Positions 45,459-53,436 of a DNA stretch of 64,000 bases are shown piece after piece (the first letter of the stretch is position 1; each line of letters begins with the position of its first letter). The notes under the pieces were generated by a model. The model was given only the letters and a program-made list of their open reading frames with translations. It was not told the origin of the DNA and searched no databases. The stretch spans positions 2,099,159 through 2,163,158 of the forward strand of contig NZ_KE384547.1 in NCBI RefSeq assembly GCF_000426625.1, written 5' to 3'. Source of the DNA: Psychrilyobacter atlanticus DSM 19335. GTDB taxonomy: Bacteria; Fusobacteriota; Fusobacteriia; Fusobacteriales; Fusobacteriaceae. Made by a program: the position numbers and the translations under genes.

Positions 45459-45533
45459 TTAATGATAAACAGGTAGTTATTTTCTATCCGTAAACTTTCA
45501 ATTATCAACTCTTGTTTCATAGGAGAAATCAAT

Positions 45534-46184
45534 ATGTTAAAATTTAAAAATATAACTACCAATGAGAAGAAACCCTATCTTAATAATTTAAATTTAAATG
45601 TTTCAAATGGAAGATTTGTCCTTTTAAATTATAAATCTAAAATAGAAAAAGATAAGATGATCGACTTAATCTGCCAGCTTGATACTCCTAAATCCGGTGG
45701 TATCATAATCGGAGGTAAAAACCTCTCTAAATTTAATTGTCGTTCAAAAATAATCCATAAAAGAATAGGAATTTGTTTTGAAGATTTGAAACTTATACAA
45801 ACAAAAGATGTCCTAGCAAATATAACTCTTCCTTTGGAGATCCATACAAAATTATCTCCTAAAAAACTCATTGAAACAGGTGAGAAGCAGTTAAAAAATT
45901 TCGGTCTTTTAGAGAAAAAAAATAATTCTTTAACAACTCTAAATTTAGAGGAAAAGCAAAGACTCAATATTGCCAGATCTCTAGTTTTAGATCCTGAATT
46001 GATTATCTTAGATAATCCTCAAATTCATTTAAAAATCGAAAAAATTGAGAGTTTGATGAAATATTTTCAAGATCTCAACAGCAAGGGAAAAACTATAGTA
46101 ATTTTTACCAACAATAAAAAAATTGAAAATATGATAAATTGTGACAAATATATCTTAGAGAAGGGAGCAATATCCAATGTTTAA
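45534..46184 (+). CDS. ftsE: FtsE-like ABC protein with all ATPase motifs lost
   Basis: 216 residues, collinear with FtsE from end to end and encoded directly before ftsX and an EnvC-like gene. FtsE normally powers FtsX, which activates murein hydrolases at division. Here every catalytic motif is changed. Walker A is LLNYKSKIEKDK (about 31-41), without GxxGxGKS/T. The Q-loop Gln is E83 (CFED). The signature LSGGEQ is LNLEEKQ (136-142). Walker B has N161 where the catalytic Glu belongs (ILDNPQ). The switch His is N193 (FTNN). The frame is intact and the ribosome site AGGAGAAAT is good, so this is a conserved-looking pseudo-ATPase rather than debris. Confidence 0.85.
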   Translation: MLKFKNITTNEKKPYLNNLNLNVSNGRFVLLNYKSKIEKDKMIDLICQLDTPKSGGIIIGGKNLSKFNCRSKIIHKRIGICFEDLKLIQTKDVLANITLPLEIHTKLSPKKLIETGEKQLKNFGLLEKKNNSLTTLNLEEKQRLNIARSLVLDPELIILDNPQIHLKIEKIESLMKYFQDLNSKGKTIVIFTNNKKIENMINCDKYILEKGAISNV

Positions 46185-47028
46185 AAAAATACGTCAAATG
46201 AATACCGAGATAAATGAATTGATCCAAAAAAATATAACCTACTATACCCTTAGTTTTACTACTTTGATCTTTGCATTTTTATTTTTTAATATAAGTGTTA
46301 TCTCCATCTATAACATCTATCAGAGCAATAAAACTTTAAACAAAAGTTATACTCTCAGTGTGTATATGAACAACAACGTCTCTCAAAATAGTATTGAGAA
46401 GATTGAAAAAAACATTCTAAACCTTGATGGTATTGAACAAATCAGCTATATAAACAAAGAACTAGCATTTAAAAAATTAGCTGATCAATTGGGTCTCAGC
46501 AATCGTGGAATAGGTAACCCTCTTTTAAACTCTTTCATATTAAAGACTGAGGGAGAAAAAAACTTAAATCAAGCAAAAGTTATCATCGATGAGATCGACG
46601 GTGTAAAAGAAGTCGTCATCAATCAAAAAACTATCAGTACATTAGATGAAAAAATCAAAAGAAATAATAAACTTCTAATTGGACTGCTTTTAATCACATT
46701 GCTTCCTATAAAAATAATGATATTTAATATAATGCATAGTAGTGTTGTCAGTCAAACTCATGATATAGAAGCTAAATTATATTTGGGGATGGAAAAAAGG
46801 GAGATCTTAAGACCTTATTATTTTATAAATAATATAAAATTTATCTCAGCAGCGATTATAGGGAGTTTAACATTTTTAAACCTCTATGAATTTATTCGAA
46901 GTGAGATAGCTGGATTAAATTATATAGTTCCAACCATCCAGGCTGGAATAGTTGTAGGAATCATAATTATCCTTGTCAGTTTAATTTTTCCATTTGTATC
47001 TTTTAACTTAATAAAGGTTAAGAGGTAG
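46177..47028 (+). CDS. ftsX: Cell division protein FtsX
   Basis: 283-residue membrane protein. One TM near 27-50, an extracytoplasmic domain (about 55-160) that would contact EnvC, then three TMs (about 165-190, 220-240, 250-272), the FtsX topology. Overlaps ftsE by 8 nt, supporting coupled translation and a complex. The cytoplasmic partner, FtsE, lacks ATPase motifs. Confidence 0.88.
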   Translation: MFKKIRQMNTEINELIQKNITYYTLSFTTLIFAFLFFNISVISIYNIYQSNKTLNKSYTLSVYMNNNVSQNSIEKIEKNILNLDGIEQISYINKELAFKKLADQLGLSNRGIGNPLLNSFILKTEGEKNLNQAKVIIDEIDGVKEVVINQKTISTLDEKIKRNNKLLIGLLLITLLPIKIMIFNIMHSSVVSQTHDIEAKLYLGMEKREILRPYYFINNIKFISAAIIGSLTFLNLYEFIRSEIAGLNYIVPTIQAGIVVGIIIILVSLIFPFVSFNLIKVKR

Positions 47029-47032
47029 ATCT

Positions 47033-48151
47033 ATGAAAAAATTAATATTTTTCCTGACTTTGATGATTATTACCACAAATACATTCTCCAATAGTCTCGA
47101 TGAAAAAAAAAATCAGATCAACAGAATAGAAAATGAGATCAAAAGAAAAGATGAAGAGATCAAAAAAAATACTCAAAAAATCAAAACTATAAATAAAAAA
47201 ACAGAAACCCTGAAAGAACAGATAATTCGTGTAGAAAAGGAATTAAAGATTATTGAAAGTGAAAAAGAACTCCTAAAGATAAAGATTAACGTAGTCAGCA
47301 GAAAGGTAGACTATGGTAAACGGAATCTAAAATTCAGTTCTAAGGAACTTACCAATATGGAAAATGATTATGTAGCGATGCTTCAGTCGTGGCAGAAAAA
47401 AGATATAACCGATGAGATCGATACCTATAATTTTAAAGAGATTTTAAAAGCCAACCAAGAGAGACAGGATGAGATCAAAAGTGTCCAAAATAATATAAAA
47501 AAAGTAAAAGAAGACATAGAAAAAGAACAGAGAAATCTAAAAAAACTCCAATCCCAATTGGCGTATAAAGAACGACAGCAAGAGAGCAAAAAGAGACAGC
47601 ATAATAACCTGATTGCCCAGTATAATAAAGACAAGAAACTAACTACCGCTAAGACAAAACAAGCCAAAAATACGATAACAAACCTTCAAAAGCAAAAAGC
47701 TGCCATTGAAAAAGAGATTGATAATATAATCAGAACAAGAACCAAACAACTAGGAAATGTAAATTATTCCACTGTTGCCAAAAACTTGGGAAGTTTTAAA
47801 AAACCTATCTCAGGAAAAGTTGTGGTCGGATTCAATCAAGCCAAGGTCGGAGGAATTCGTAGTTCAGGACAGGAGATCCAAGGAAACTTAGGAGACCGAG
47901 TTGTTTCTGCAAATAAAGGTAAAGTTATCTATGCAGGTAAATTTATGAATATGGGAAAAGTTGTCATGATAGACCACGGATATAACTTGATCACTATCTA
48001 TGGAAACCTAATCTCTAACTATGTAAAATTAGGGCAGACGGTAGGTAAAGGTAGTGAAATTGGAATTTTAGGACTTAACTCCGATGGAAGATCATATCTT
48101 TATTATGAGACGAGATTTAACCTTAAATCTTCTAACCCAAATAATTTTTAG
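47033..48151 (+). CDS. EnvC-like murein hydrolase activator (coiled coil plus degenerate LytM domain)
   Basis: 372 residues. Signal peptide ends near NTFSNS. A very long Lys/Glu-rich coiled coil (about 20-245) is followed by a C-terminal M23/LytM domain (about 255-372). The Zn ligands are missing: the first His/Asp motif is GGIRSSGQEI instead of HxGxD, and HxH is replaced by YLYYETR. This matches EnvC-type activators, which switch on amidases rather than cut murein. Four nt after ftsX, giving an FtsE-FtsX-EnvC module. Confidence 0.87.
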   Translation: MKKLIFFLTLMIITTNTFSNSLDEKKNQINRIENEIKRKDEEIKKNTQKIKTINKKTETLKEQIIRVEKELKIIESEKELLKIKINVVSRKVDYGKRNLKFSSKELTNMENDYVAMLQSWQKKDITDEIDTYNFKEILKANQERQDEIKSVQNNIKKVKEDIEKEQRNLKKLQSQLAYKERQQESKKRQHNNLIAQYNKDKKLTTAKTKQAKNTITNLQKQKAAIEKEIDNIIRTRTKQLGNVNYSTVAKNLGSFKKPISGKVVVGFNQAKVGGIRSSGQEIQGNLGDRVVSANKGKVIYAGKFMNMGKVVMIDHGYNLITIYGNLISNYVKLGQTVGKGSEIGILGLNSDGRSYLYYETRFNLKSSNPNNF

Positions 48152-48218
48152 AGATATCTAAAGACTAACTATAGTTAAAAAACTAAGATCACATAATCAG
48201 CCTAGGGATGAGAAGCTT

Positions 48219-48240
48219 CTAGAGAGACCTATATCTCTAG
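48219..48240 (+). terminator. Hairpin after the envC-like gene
   Basis: Perfect 7-bp stem CTAGAGA/TCTCTAG with loop GACCTATA, preceded by the palindrome AGAAGCTTCT (48211-48220). There is no T run after it, so it may be an RNA-processing or weak termination element. Confidence 0.4.
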
Positions 48241-48265
48241 GTTGAAAAAATATACATCATATATT

Positions 48266-48278
48266 TGACCATTGGTCA
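48266..48278. promoter_or_regulatory. Palindromic operator-like site before nadK
   Basis: TGACC-ATT-GGTCA is a perfect 13-bp palindrome, 15 bp before the nadK start. The form resembles TetR-family operators. No TetR gene is in the window. Confidence 0.45.
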
Positions 48279-48293
48279 CATAGGGGGAGAAAG

Positions 48294-49088
48294 ATGAAAA
48301 AAAAGGTATGTATCATATATAATACCTCTAAAAAAGATGCAATAAAATTTTATGAAGTATCCAAAGAATTCTTCGAAAATTGCGGTGTAGAGGTCCAGTC
48401 AGAGATAGAGGGATCAGCTTTTGTCGTGGTTATCGGTGGAGACGGAACTCTCCTACAGGCCAGCAAAGATATAGCTAATCACAATAAATTTGCTATTGCT
48501 GTAAATATGGGAAGTCTTGGATTTCTTACAGACATAAGAAGGATCGAAGCTCTTCAAGTTTATGAAGATGTTTTGATGGGAAACTACAAATTAGAGGAAA
48601 GACACATGTTAGAAGTAGAGGTCAGAGGAGAAAAATATACGGGACTCAATGAAGTGGTTCTGGCAAAGGGAGGAATCCTGCAAAAATTAATCAGAATTAG
48701 AGCTTCAGGGGAATACTATATCAATACCTACAGAGCAGACGGATTAATTATTGCTACTCCTACAGGATCAACTGGTTATTCCCTTTCTGCAGGAGGACCC
48801 ATCATCAGATCAAATTTAGACGTACTTCTAATTACTCCTATCGCTCCACACAACTTAAGCACTAGACCTATAATAGTAGACGGGAAAGAGGAAATCACAC
48901 TAAGATTAGAGGGTAGAGAGGATTCTGCCTATATAGCTGTCGACGGAGATGATGCTATCGAGGTTACCAAGGAGGATACTATCAAGATCAGATATTCAGA
49001 TAAAAAACTGAAGTTAGTGCTGCCAAAGTCGAGAAATTATTATTCTGTTTTAAGGGAAAAATTAAAGTGGGGAGATAAGATATGTTAA
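48294..49088 (+). CDS. nadK: NAD kinase
   Basis: Phosphorylates NAD to NADP. 264 residues, with the GGDGTLL site (VVVIGGDGTLLQA) and the downstream glycine-rich GSTGYSLSAGGPI motif. GGGGGAG precedes the ATG. Overlaps recN by 7 nt, a pairing seen in many bacteria. Confidence 0.95.
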   Translation: MKKKVCIIYNTSKKDAIKFYEVSKEFFENCGVEVQSEIEGSAFVVVIGGDGTLLQASKDIANHNKFAIAVNMGSLGFLTDIRRIEALQVYEDVLMGNYKLEERHMLEVEVRGEKYTGLNEVVLAKGGILQKLIRIRASGEYYINTYRADGLIIATPTGSTGYSLSAGGPIIRSNLDVLLITPIAPHNLSTRPIIVDGKEEITLRLEGREDSAYIAVDGDDAIEVTKEDTIKIRYSDKKLKLVLPKSRNYYSVLREKLKWGDKIC

Positions 49089-50740
49089 GGGAACTTCGAA
49101 TTGAAAATTTAGCAATTATAGATAAATTAGAATTAGAATTTCAAGATAAATTAATAGCTCTCACAGGGGAGACAGGGGCAGGGAAATCTATTATCCTTAC
49201 AGGTATCAACCTTCTTATTGGTGAAAAAACTAATATGGAGATGCTCCGGGATGGAGCTGACTACCTTCTGGCTGAAGGTGTCTTTGATGCCAATGAAAAT
49301 CAAGTGGAAGAACTCCATGAGATGGGAATAGACGTAGAAAATAATGAGATAATCGTTCAGAGAAGGATGGAATCCAATGGCCGGGGAAAAGCTTTTGTAA
49401 ATGGCAGAAGAGTCCCTATGAGCAACCTAAAGGAGATCATGGGAACCTTGGTTGATATCGTAGGCCAGCACTCCCATCAGATGCTCCTTCACAGAGGAAA
49501 TCATATAAAATTAATCGATAGATTTTTAAATAAAGATGAACACCTTATCAAAGATCAACTGGGAGATATTGTTTCTAGCTATGAGGAGATCCACAGACTC
49601 CTCATACAGCTTTCGGAAACAAGAAATAATATCAAAGAGAAAAAAGATCTCTACGAATATCAGCTGGCAGAAATTGAAGAGGTAAACTTATCTAAAAATG
49701 AAGATGAGGAATTAGAGGATGAATATAAGATCCTTTTTAATGCCGGGAAGATTACTGAAAAATTAAAAAATTCCTACTATAGTATAAGTGATGGAGAGGT
49801 AAATGTAACTTCTTTACTCCATGGAGTGAAAAAAAATATGGAATCCCTTTCTCAATATGGGAAAGACTATGAGGCTATCTTTGAAAAAGTAGAAAAAATC
49901 TACTATGAAGTTGAGGACCTCACATATAATATAGAAAACATTCAAGATAATATGGATGTAGATGAGTACCGGCTGAATGCTGTAGTAGATAGATTAGACA
50001 AGATAAATAACCTCAAGAAAAAATACGGAGAAGATATCTCAGAAATCTTAGAATATCGGGATAAGATAAAGAATGAATTAGATCTTTTAGATGAAAGTGA
50101 TTTTGAAGAAAAAAAATTAAATAAAAAAATACAAGATCTCCTAAAAAAATATAAGGAGATCGCTGGTAAATTATCTACTGTCCGTAAGAGTAAAGCTAAA
50201 CTTATCGAAGAACACCTTACCTCTGAGCTTGTATATTTAAATATGAAAGATGCTAGATTTAAAGTCGATTTTAAAGTCGATGAGAAGATCTCAAGGTCTG
50301 GAATGGATATAGTAGAATTCATGATTGCTCCCAACCTAGGGCAGGAGATGAAACCCCTTGCTAAGGTAGTTTCTGGGGGAGAGATGAGCAGGATCATGCT
50401 GGCTCTAAAGGTAATATTTTCAGCTGTAGATAATGTTCCTATACTGGTATTTGACGAGATTGATACTGGGGTAGGAGGGGAAACAGTGAGAAAGATCGCC
50501 GATAAACTATATGATATTGGAGAGAATGCTCAGATCATATGTATAACTCATTCCCCTGCAATTGCAGCTAAGGCAAGCCAGCAATTTTATATTAAGAAAA
50601 AAAATATTCAGGGAAAAACAATAGCTACAGTAAAAAATCTAAATCCAGAAGAGAGGATAGATGAGATCGCACGAATGTTGGCAGGAGATCAGGTCAGTGA
50701 CAGTGTAAAAAATCATGCAAAAGATCTGCTGAAGGGGTGA
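49082..50740 (+). CDS. recN: DNA repair protein RecN
   Basis: SMC-like ATPase in double-strand-break repair, 552 residues. Walker A GETGAGKSIIL, a central coiled coil (about 165-370), signature VVSGGEMSRIMLAL and Walker B LVFDEIDTGVGG. Motifs intact. Confidence 0.95.
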   Translation: MLRELRIENLAIIDKLELEFQDKLIALTGETGAGKSIILTGINLLIGEKTNMEMLRDGADYLLAEGVFDANENQVEELHEMGIDVENNEIIVQRRMESNGRGKAFVNGRRVPMSNLKEIMGTLVDIVGQHSHQMLLHRGNHIKLIDRFLNKDEHLIKDQLGDIVSSYEEIHRLLIQLSETRNNIKEKKDLYEYQLAEIEEVNLSKNEDEELEDEYKILFNAGKITEKLKNSYYSISDGEVNVTSLLHGVKKNMESLSQYGKDYEAIFEKVEKIYYEVEDLTYNIENIQDNMDVDEYRLNAVVDRLDKINNLKKKYGEDISEILEYRDKIKNELDLLDESDFEEKKLNKKIQDLLKKYKEIAGKLSTVRKSKAKLIEEHLTSELVYLNMKDARFKVDFKVDEKISRSGMDIVEFMIAPNLGQEMKPLAKVVSGGEMSRIMLALKVIFSAVDNVPILVFDEIDTGVGGETVRKIADKLYDIGENAQIICITHSPAIAAKASQQFYIKKKNIQGKTIATVKNLNPEERIDEIARMLAGDQVSDSVKNHAKDLLKG

Positions 50741-50744
50741 GAAG

Positions 50745-51602
50745 ATGCTCAGCAAAGTACCGGGATTCAAAGAATTTGAAAAACATATGAAAGACAGCAG
50801 CTTTAGTTATAACAGCTGCGAAGCCTACAAAAAAGATATCGATGATTTTTTTATCTTTATAAGATATAAACCTCTAAATGAAATAATAGAGGAAGATATC
50901 TTAAACTTCATAAAAGACCTAAAAAAAGTCTATTCCAATAACAGTATCAACAGAAAAATAATATCTATTCGAGGATATTTAAAATATTTTTACAAAAATG
51001 GTATAATTGATAGTCTGCCCATGGAAAAGATAAAAAATCTTCCTCCTGAAAAAAGAACTTTAGAGATACTGAGTTCCGAGGAGGTTGAGAAATTAAGAGA
51101 AGTTATGGATGATTCTCCCAAAGAATACAGGGACAACATCATCTTAGACATCCTCTATGACACCGGTATTTTAATCTCAGAAGTTTTAGATCTCAGATGT
51201 GAAGACCTAATCTCAGAAGATTATAAAATTATTACTCAAATTAAGGGTGTTAAGATAAATAAGATTTCTTTAGACAGCTCTTTAAGTGAACGATTGAAAA
51301 TATTTATAGAAGAAAAAAGAGATTCATTAAGAAATAAAAATACCAAGATATTTTCCAGTGTTTCCAGGCAAAATTATAGAGCCAGACTTATAAAATATGG
51401 TAAAAGAGCCAATCTAAATAGAGAGATCTATACCCATATGATTAGAAATTCTGTATTAAAAAATATTTTGGACACAGAGGGAGCTCATGTTGTAAAGGAT
51501 AGAATGGGATATTCTACCATTCAAAATACCAGTCTTTACAGCAGCAGAAATACTCAGCAGATTAAAAAGATATATATGGAGATAGGAATCGGAGACGAAT
51601 AA
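50745..51602 (+). CDS. XerC/D-like tyrosine recombinase with altered catalytic residues
   Basis: 285 residues with the two-domain Xer layout: core-binding SAM-like domain (about 5-90) and catalytic fold (about 105-280). H231 and R234 in THMIRN and the nucleophile Y265 in TSLYSS are present. The first catalytic arginine (GLRVSE in XerC/D) is L143 in GILISE, and the histidine of LGHS is Y256 in MGYS. RHT-type HxxRH is HMIRN. Losing Arg-I usually abolishes recombination, so it may be inactive or act with another subunit. 4 nt after recN. Confidence 0.8.
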   Translation: MLSKVPGFKEFEKHMKDSSFSYNSCEAYKKDIDDFFIFIRYKPLNEIIEEDILNFIKDLKKVYSNNSINRKIISIRGYLKYFYKNGIIDSLPMEKIKNLPPEKRTLEILSSEEVEKLREVMDDSPKEYRDNIILDILYDTGILISEVLDLRCEDLISEDYKIITQIKGVKINKISLDSSLSERLKIFIEEKRDSLRNKNTKIFSSVSRQNYRARLIKYGKRANLNREIYTHMIRNSVLKNILDTEGAHVVKDRMGYSTIQNTSLYSSRNTQQIKKIYMEIGIGDE

Positions 51603-51672
51603 CCTCTGCTTTTTTTAAAAAAGCAGGAGATAATAATAAAGATTAAAATTTAACAGGAAAAAAGGAGATTTA

Positions 51673-52569
51673 ATGAAAGCAGGATTTATTGCAGTAGTAG
51701 GAAGACCAAATGTAGGAAAATCTACATTGATGAATAAGATAGTAAATGAAAAGGTAGCTATAGTTTCTAATAAAGCTGGAACAACTAGAGATTCTATCAA
51801 GGGGATATTAACTATCCAAGATACACAATATGTATTTATTGATACCCCAGGAATCCATAAACCTAAACATCTTTTAGGTGAACATATGACTAACACAGCT
51901 ATCAGCGCATTAAGAGAAGTAGAAGCTGTTATGATGGTATTAGACGGAACTCAAGAGATCAGTACAGGAGACCAATTTGTTTTTGATAAAATTATGAAAG
52001 CTCCTAATACCCCTAGAATTGCCGTTATCAATAAGATTGACCTTATGAAAGATGAGGAAATCGAAGAAAAAATTGGAGAAATCAAAGCAAAATTAGGAGA
52101 TTTCCATAAGATTGTAACTATGTCAGCTGAATATGCTATCGGTATTCCTAAATTATTAGAAGCTATCGATCCATTTTTAGAGGAAGGAATCATGTACTAT
52201 CCAGAGGATATGTATACTGATATGCCTATGTATAAGATGATTATAGAGATCGTAAGAGAAAAAATATTAACTAGAACTAGAGATGAAATCCCTCATTCTA
52301 TTGCTGTTGAGATCATCAATGTAGAGAGAAGAGAAAATGGTAAAGATAAATATGATATCAATATCTATGTAGAGAGAGATTCTCAAAAAGGAATAGTTAT
52401 CGGTAAAAGAGGTGCCCTTTTAAAAGCTGTTGGTACCGATGCTAGAAAAGATATCGAGACTTTATTAGAGAAAAAAATCTACTTGAACCTTTGGGTTAAA
52501 GTTAAAGATAAGTGGAGAAAGAAAAAGCCATTCTTAAAGGAAATGGGATATAACTTAGATGAATTATAA
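51673..52569 (+). CDS. era: GTPase Era
   Basis: GTPase for 16S rRNA maturation and 30S assembly. 298 residues: G1 GRPNVGKSTL, G2 GTTRDSIKG, G3 DTPGIHKPK, G4 NKIDL, and a C-terminal KH domain with GIVIGKRGALLKAVG. AAGGAG precedes the ATG. An AT-rich hairpin CTGCTTTTTT/AAAAAAGCAG lies just upstream (51604-51629). Confidence 0.96.
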   Translation: MKAGFIAVVGRPNVGKSTLMNKIVNEKVAIVSNKAGTTRDSIKGILTIQDTQYVFIDTPGIHKPKHLLGEHMTNTAISALREVEAVMMVLDGTQEISTGDQFVFDKIMKAPNTPRIAVINKIDLMKDEEIEEKIGEIKAKLGDFHKIVTMSAEYAIGIPKLLEAIDPFLEEGIMYYPEDMYTDMPMYKMIIEIVREKILTRTRDEIPHSIAVEIINVERRENGKDKYDINIYVERDSQKGIVIGKRGALLKAVGTDARKDIETLLEKKIYLNLWVKVKDKWRKKKPFLKEMGYNLDEL

Positions 52570-52571
52570 AC

Positions 52572-52621
52572 AACGTGACGTTGTATCCAGACAGGCATAA
52601 TTTAGGATTTTACAATCTTTA
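52572..52621 (+). repeat. 50-nt dispersed hairpin element, copy B
   Basis: Starts 3 nt after the era stop. 42/50 identical to 4264-4313. The stem is kept as ATCC-AGA / TTT-A-GGAT with one bulge and one G-U pair. A separate conventional terminator follows at 52658, so this is not needed for termination. Confidence 0.65.
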
Positions 52622-52657
52622 ATTTACTTCATTAATTTATACTTTGTTTAAATAATA

Positions 52658-52686
52658 ATAAAAGGAGGATTTTTCCTCCTTTTTTG
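52658..52686 (+). terminator. Intrinsic terminator of era
   Basis: Stem AAAGGAGGA/TCCTCCTTT with a T loop and a final run of Ts on the plus strand. Confidence 0.88.
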
Positions 52687-52818
52687 CTAATACTTATAAG
52701 TTAACCACCAATTTCGTTAGCCTTAACGACTTTCAAAAAAAACTTATACACTAACTTAGAACACTTTTGAAAAATGATTTTTTATTTCGTAATAATACGT
52801 AACAAAAAGGAGAGGGAA

Positions 52819-53427
52819 ATGGGTAAAAAATATAAGATACTTATTATCAGTGATACAGAAATTTTAGGACGATATCCCATGGATAAGCTAAAAAAGATGT
52901 TTTCTGATATTGATTTTATAATCTCAGCAGGAGATCTGGGAAATGATTATTTAGATTATCTTTTTACAACTCTCAATAAGGATATCATCTATGTCAATGG
53001 AAATCATGTCCACAAAAAAGGACACGATATCTCATTCTGTAAAAATATAGATGGAAAAATCATAAGATATAAAGGTCTAAAAATATTTGGTTTAGGAGGA
53101 AGTAAAAAGTACTCCTACCAGGAAAATCAATATTCAGAATTTGAGATGACTCAAAGGATAATTTTAAATTTAGGTTACCTTTTCTGGGGAAGGAAACTAG
53201 ATATCATGGTAACCCACACTCCTCCACGGAGGATAAATGATCGGGAAGATTTTACCCATCAGGGATTTGAAGTATTTCATAAAATTTTAAAGTATTTTAA
53301 ACCTAAATTATGGATCCACGGACATATTCATCTGGTTTCTCATATGGATACCCAGGAGACTACCATAGGTGATACTCGGATTATCAATGCCTATGGATAT
53401 AAAGTTATAGAATATATGAAAAATTAG
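52819..53427 (+). CDS. Metallophosphoesterase family protein
   Basis: 202-residue calcineurin-like phosphoesterase. Motifs: SDTE (12-14; normally DxH, so the usual His is Glu14), AGDLGN (39-), NGNHVH (GNHD-type, 60-65), VTHTPP, and WIHGHIH. The substrate is unknown. AAGGAGAGG precedes the ATG at 52819, ruling out the longer frame from 52774. It heads a three-gene run with the 588-residue unknown protein 9 nt downstream. Confidence 0.82.
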   Translation: MGKKYKILIISDTEILGRYPMDKLKKMFSDIDFIISAGDLGNDYLDYLFTTLNKDIIYVNGNHVHKKGHDISFCKNIDGKIIRYKGLKIFGLGGSKKYSYQENQYSEFEMTQRIILNLGYLFWGRKLDIMVTHTPPRRINDREDFTHQGFEVFHKILKYFKPKLWIHGHIHLVSHMDTQETTIGDTRIINAYGYKVIEYMKN

Positions 53428-53436
53428 GAGGTCTTT

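Noticed and set aside
45534-46184. ftsE considered as a pseudogene
   Set aside because: Full length, uninterrupted, good ribosome site, overlapping ftsX; substitutions are confined to catalytic motifs while the fold pattern is retained.
49942-50397. 151-codon minus-strand ORF opposite recN
   Set aside because: Antisense shadow of recN.
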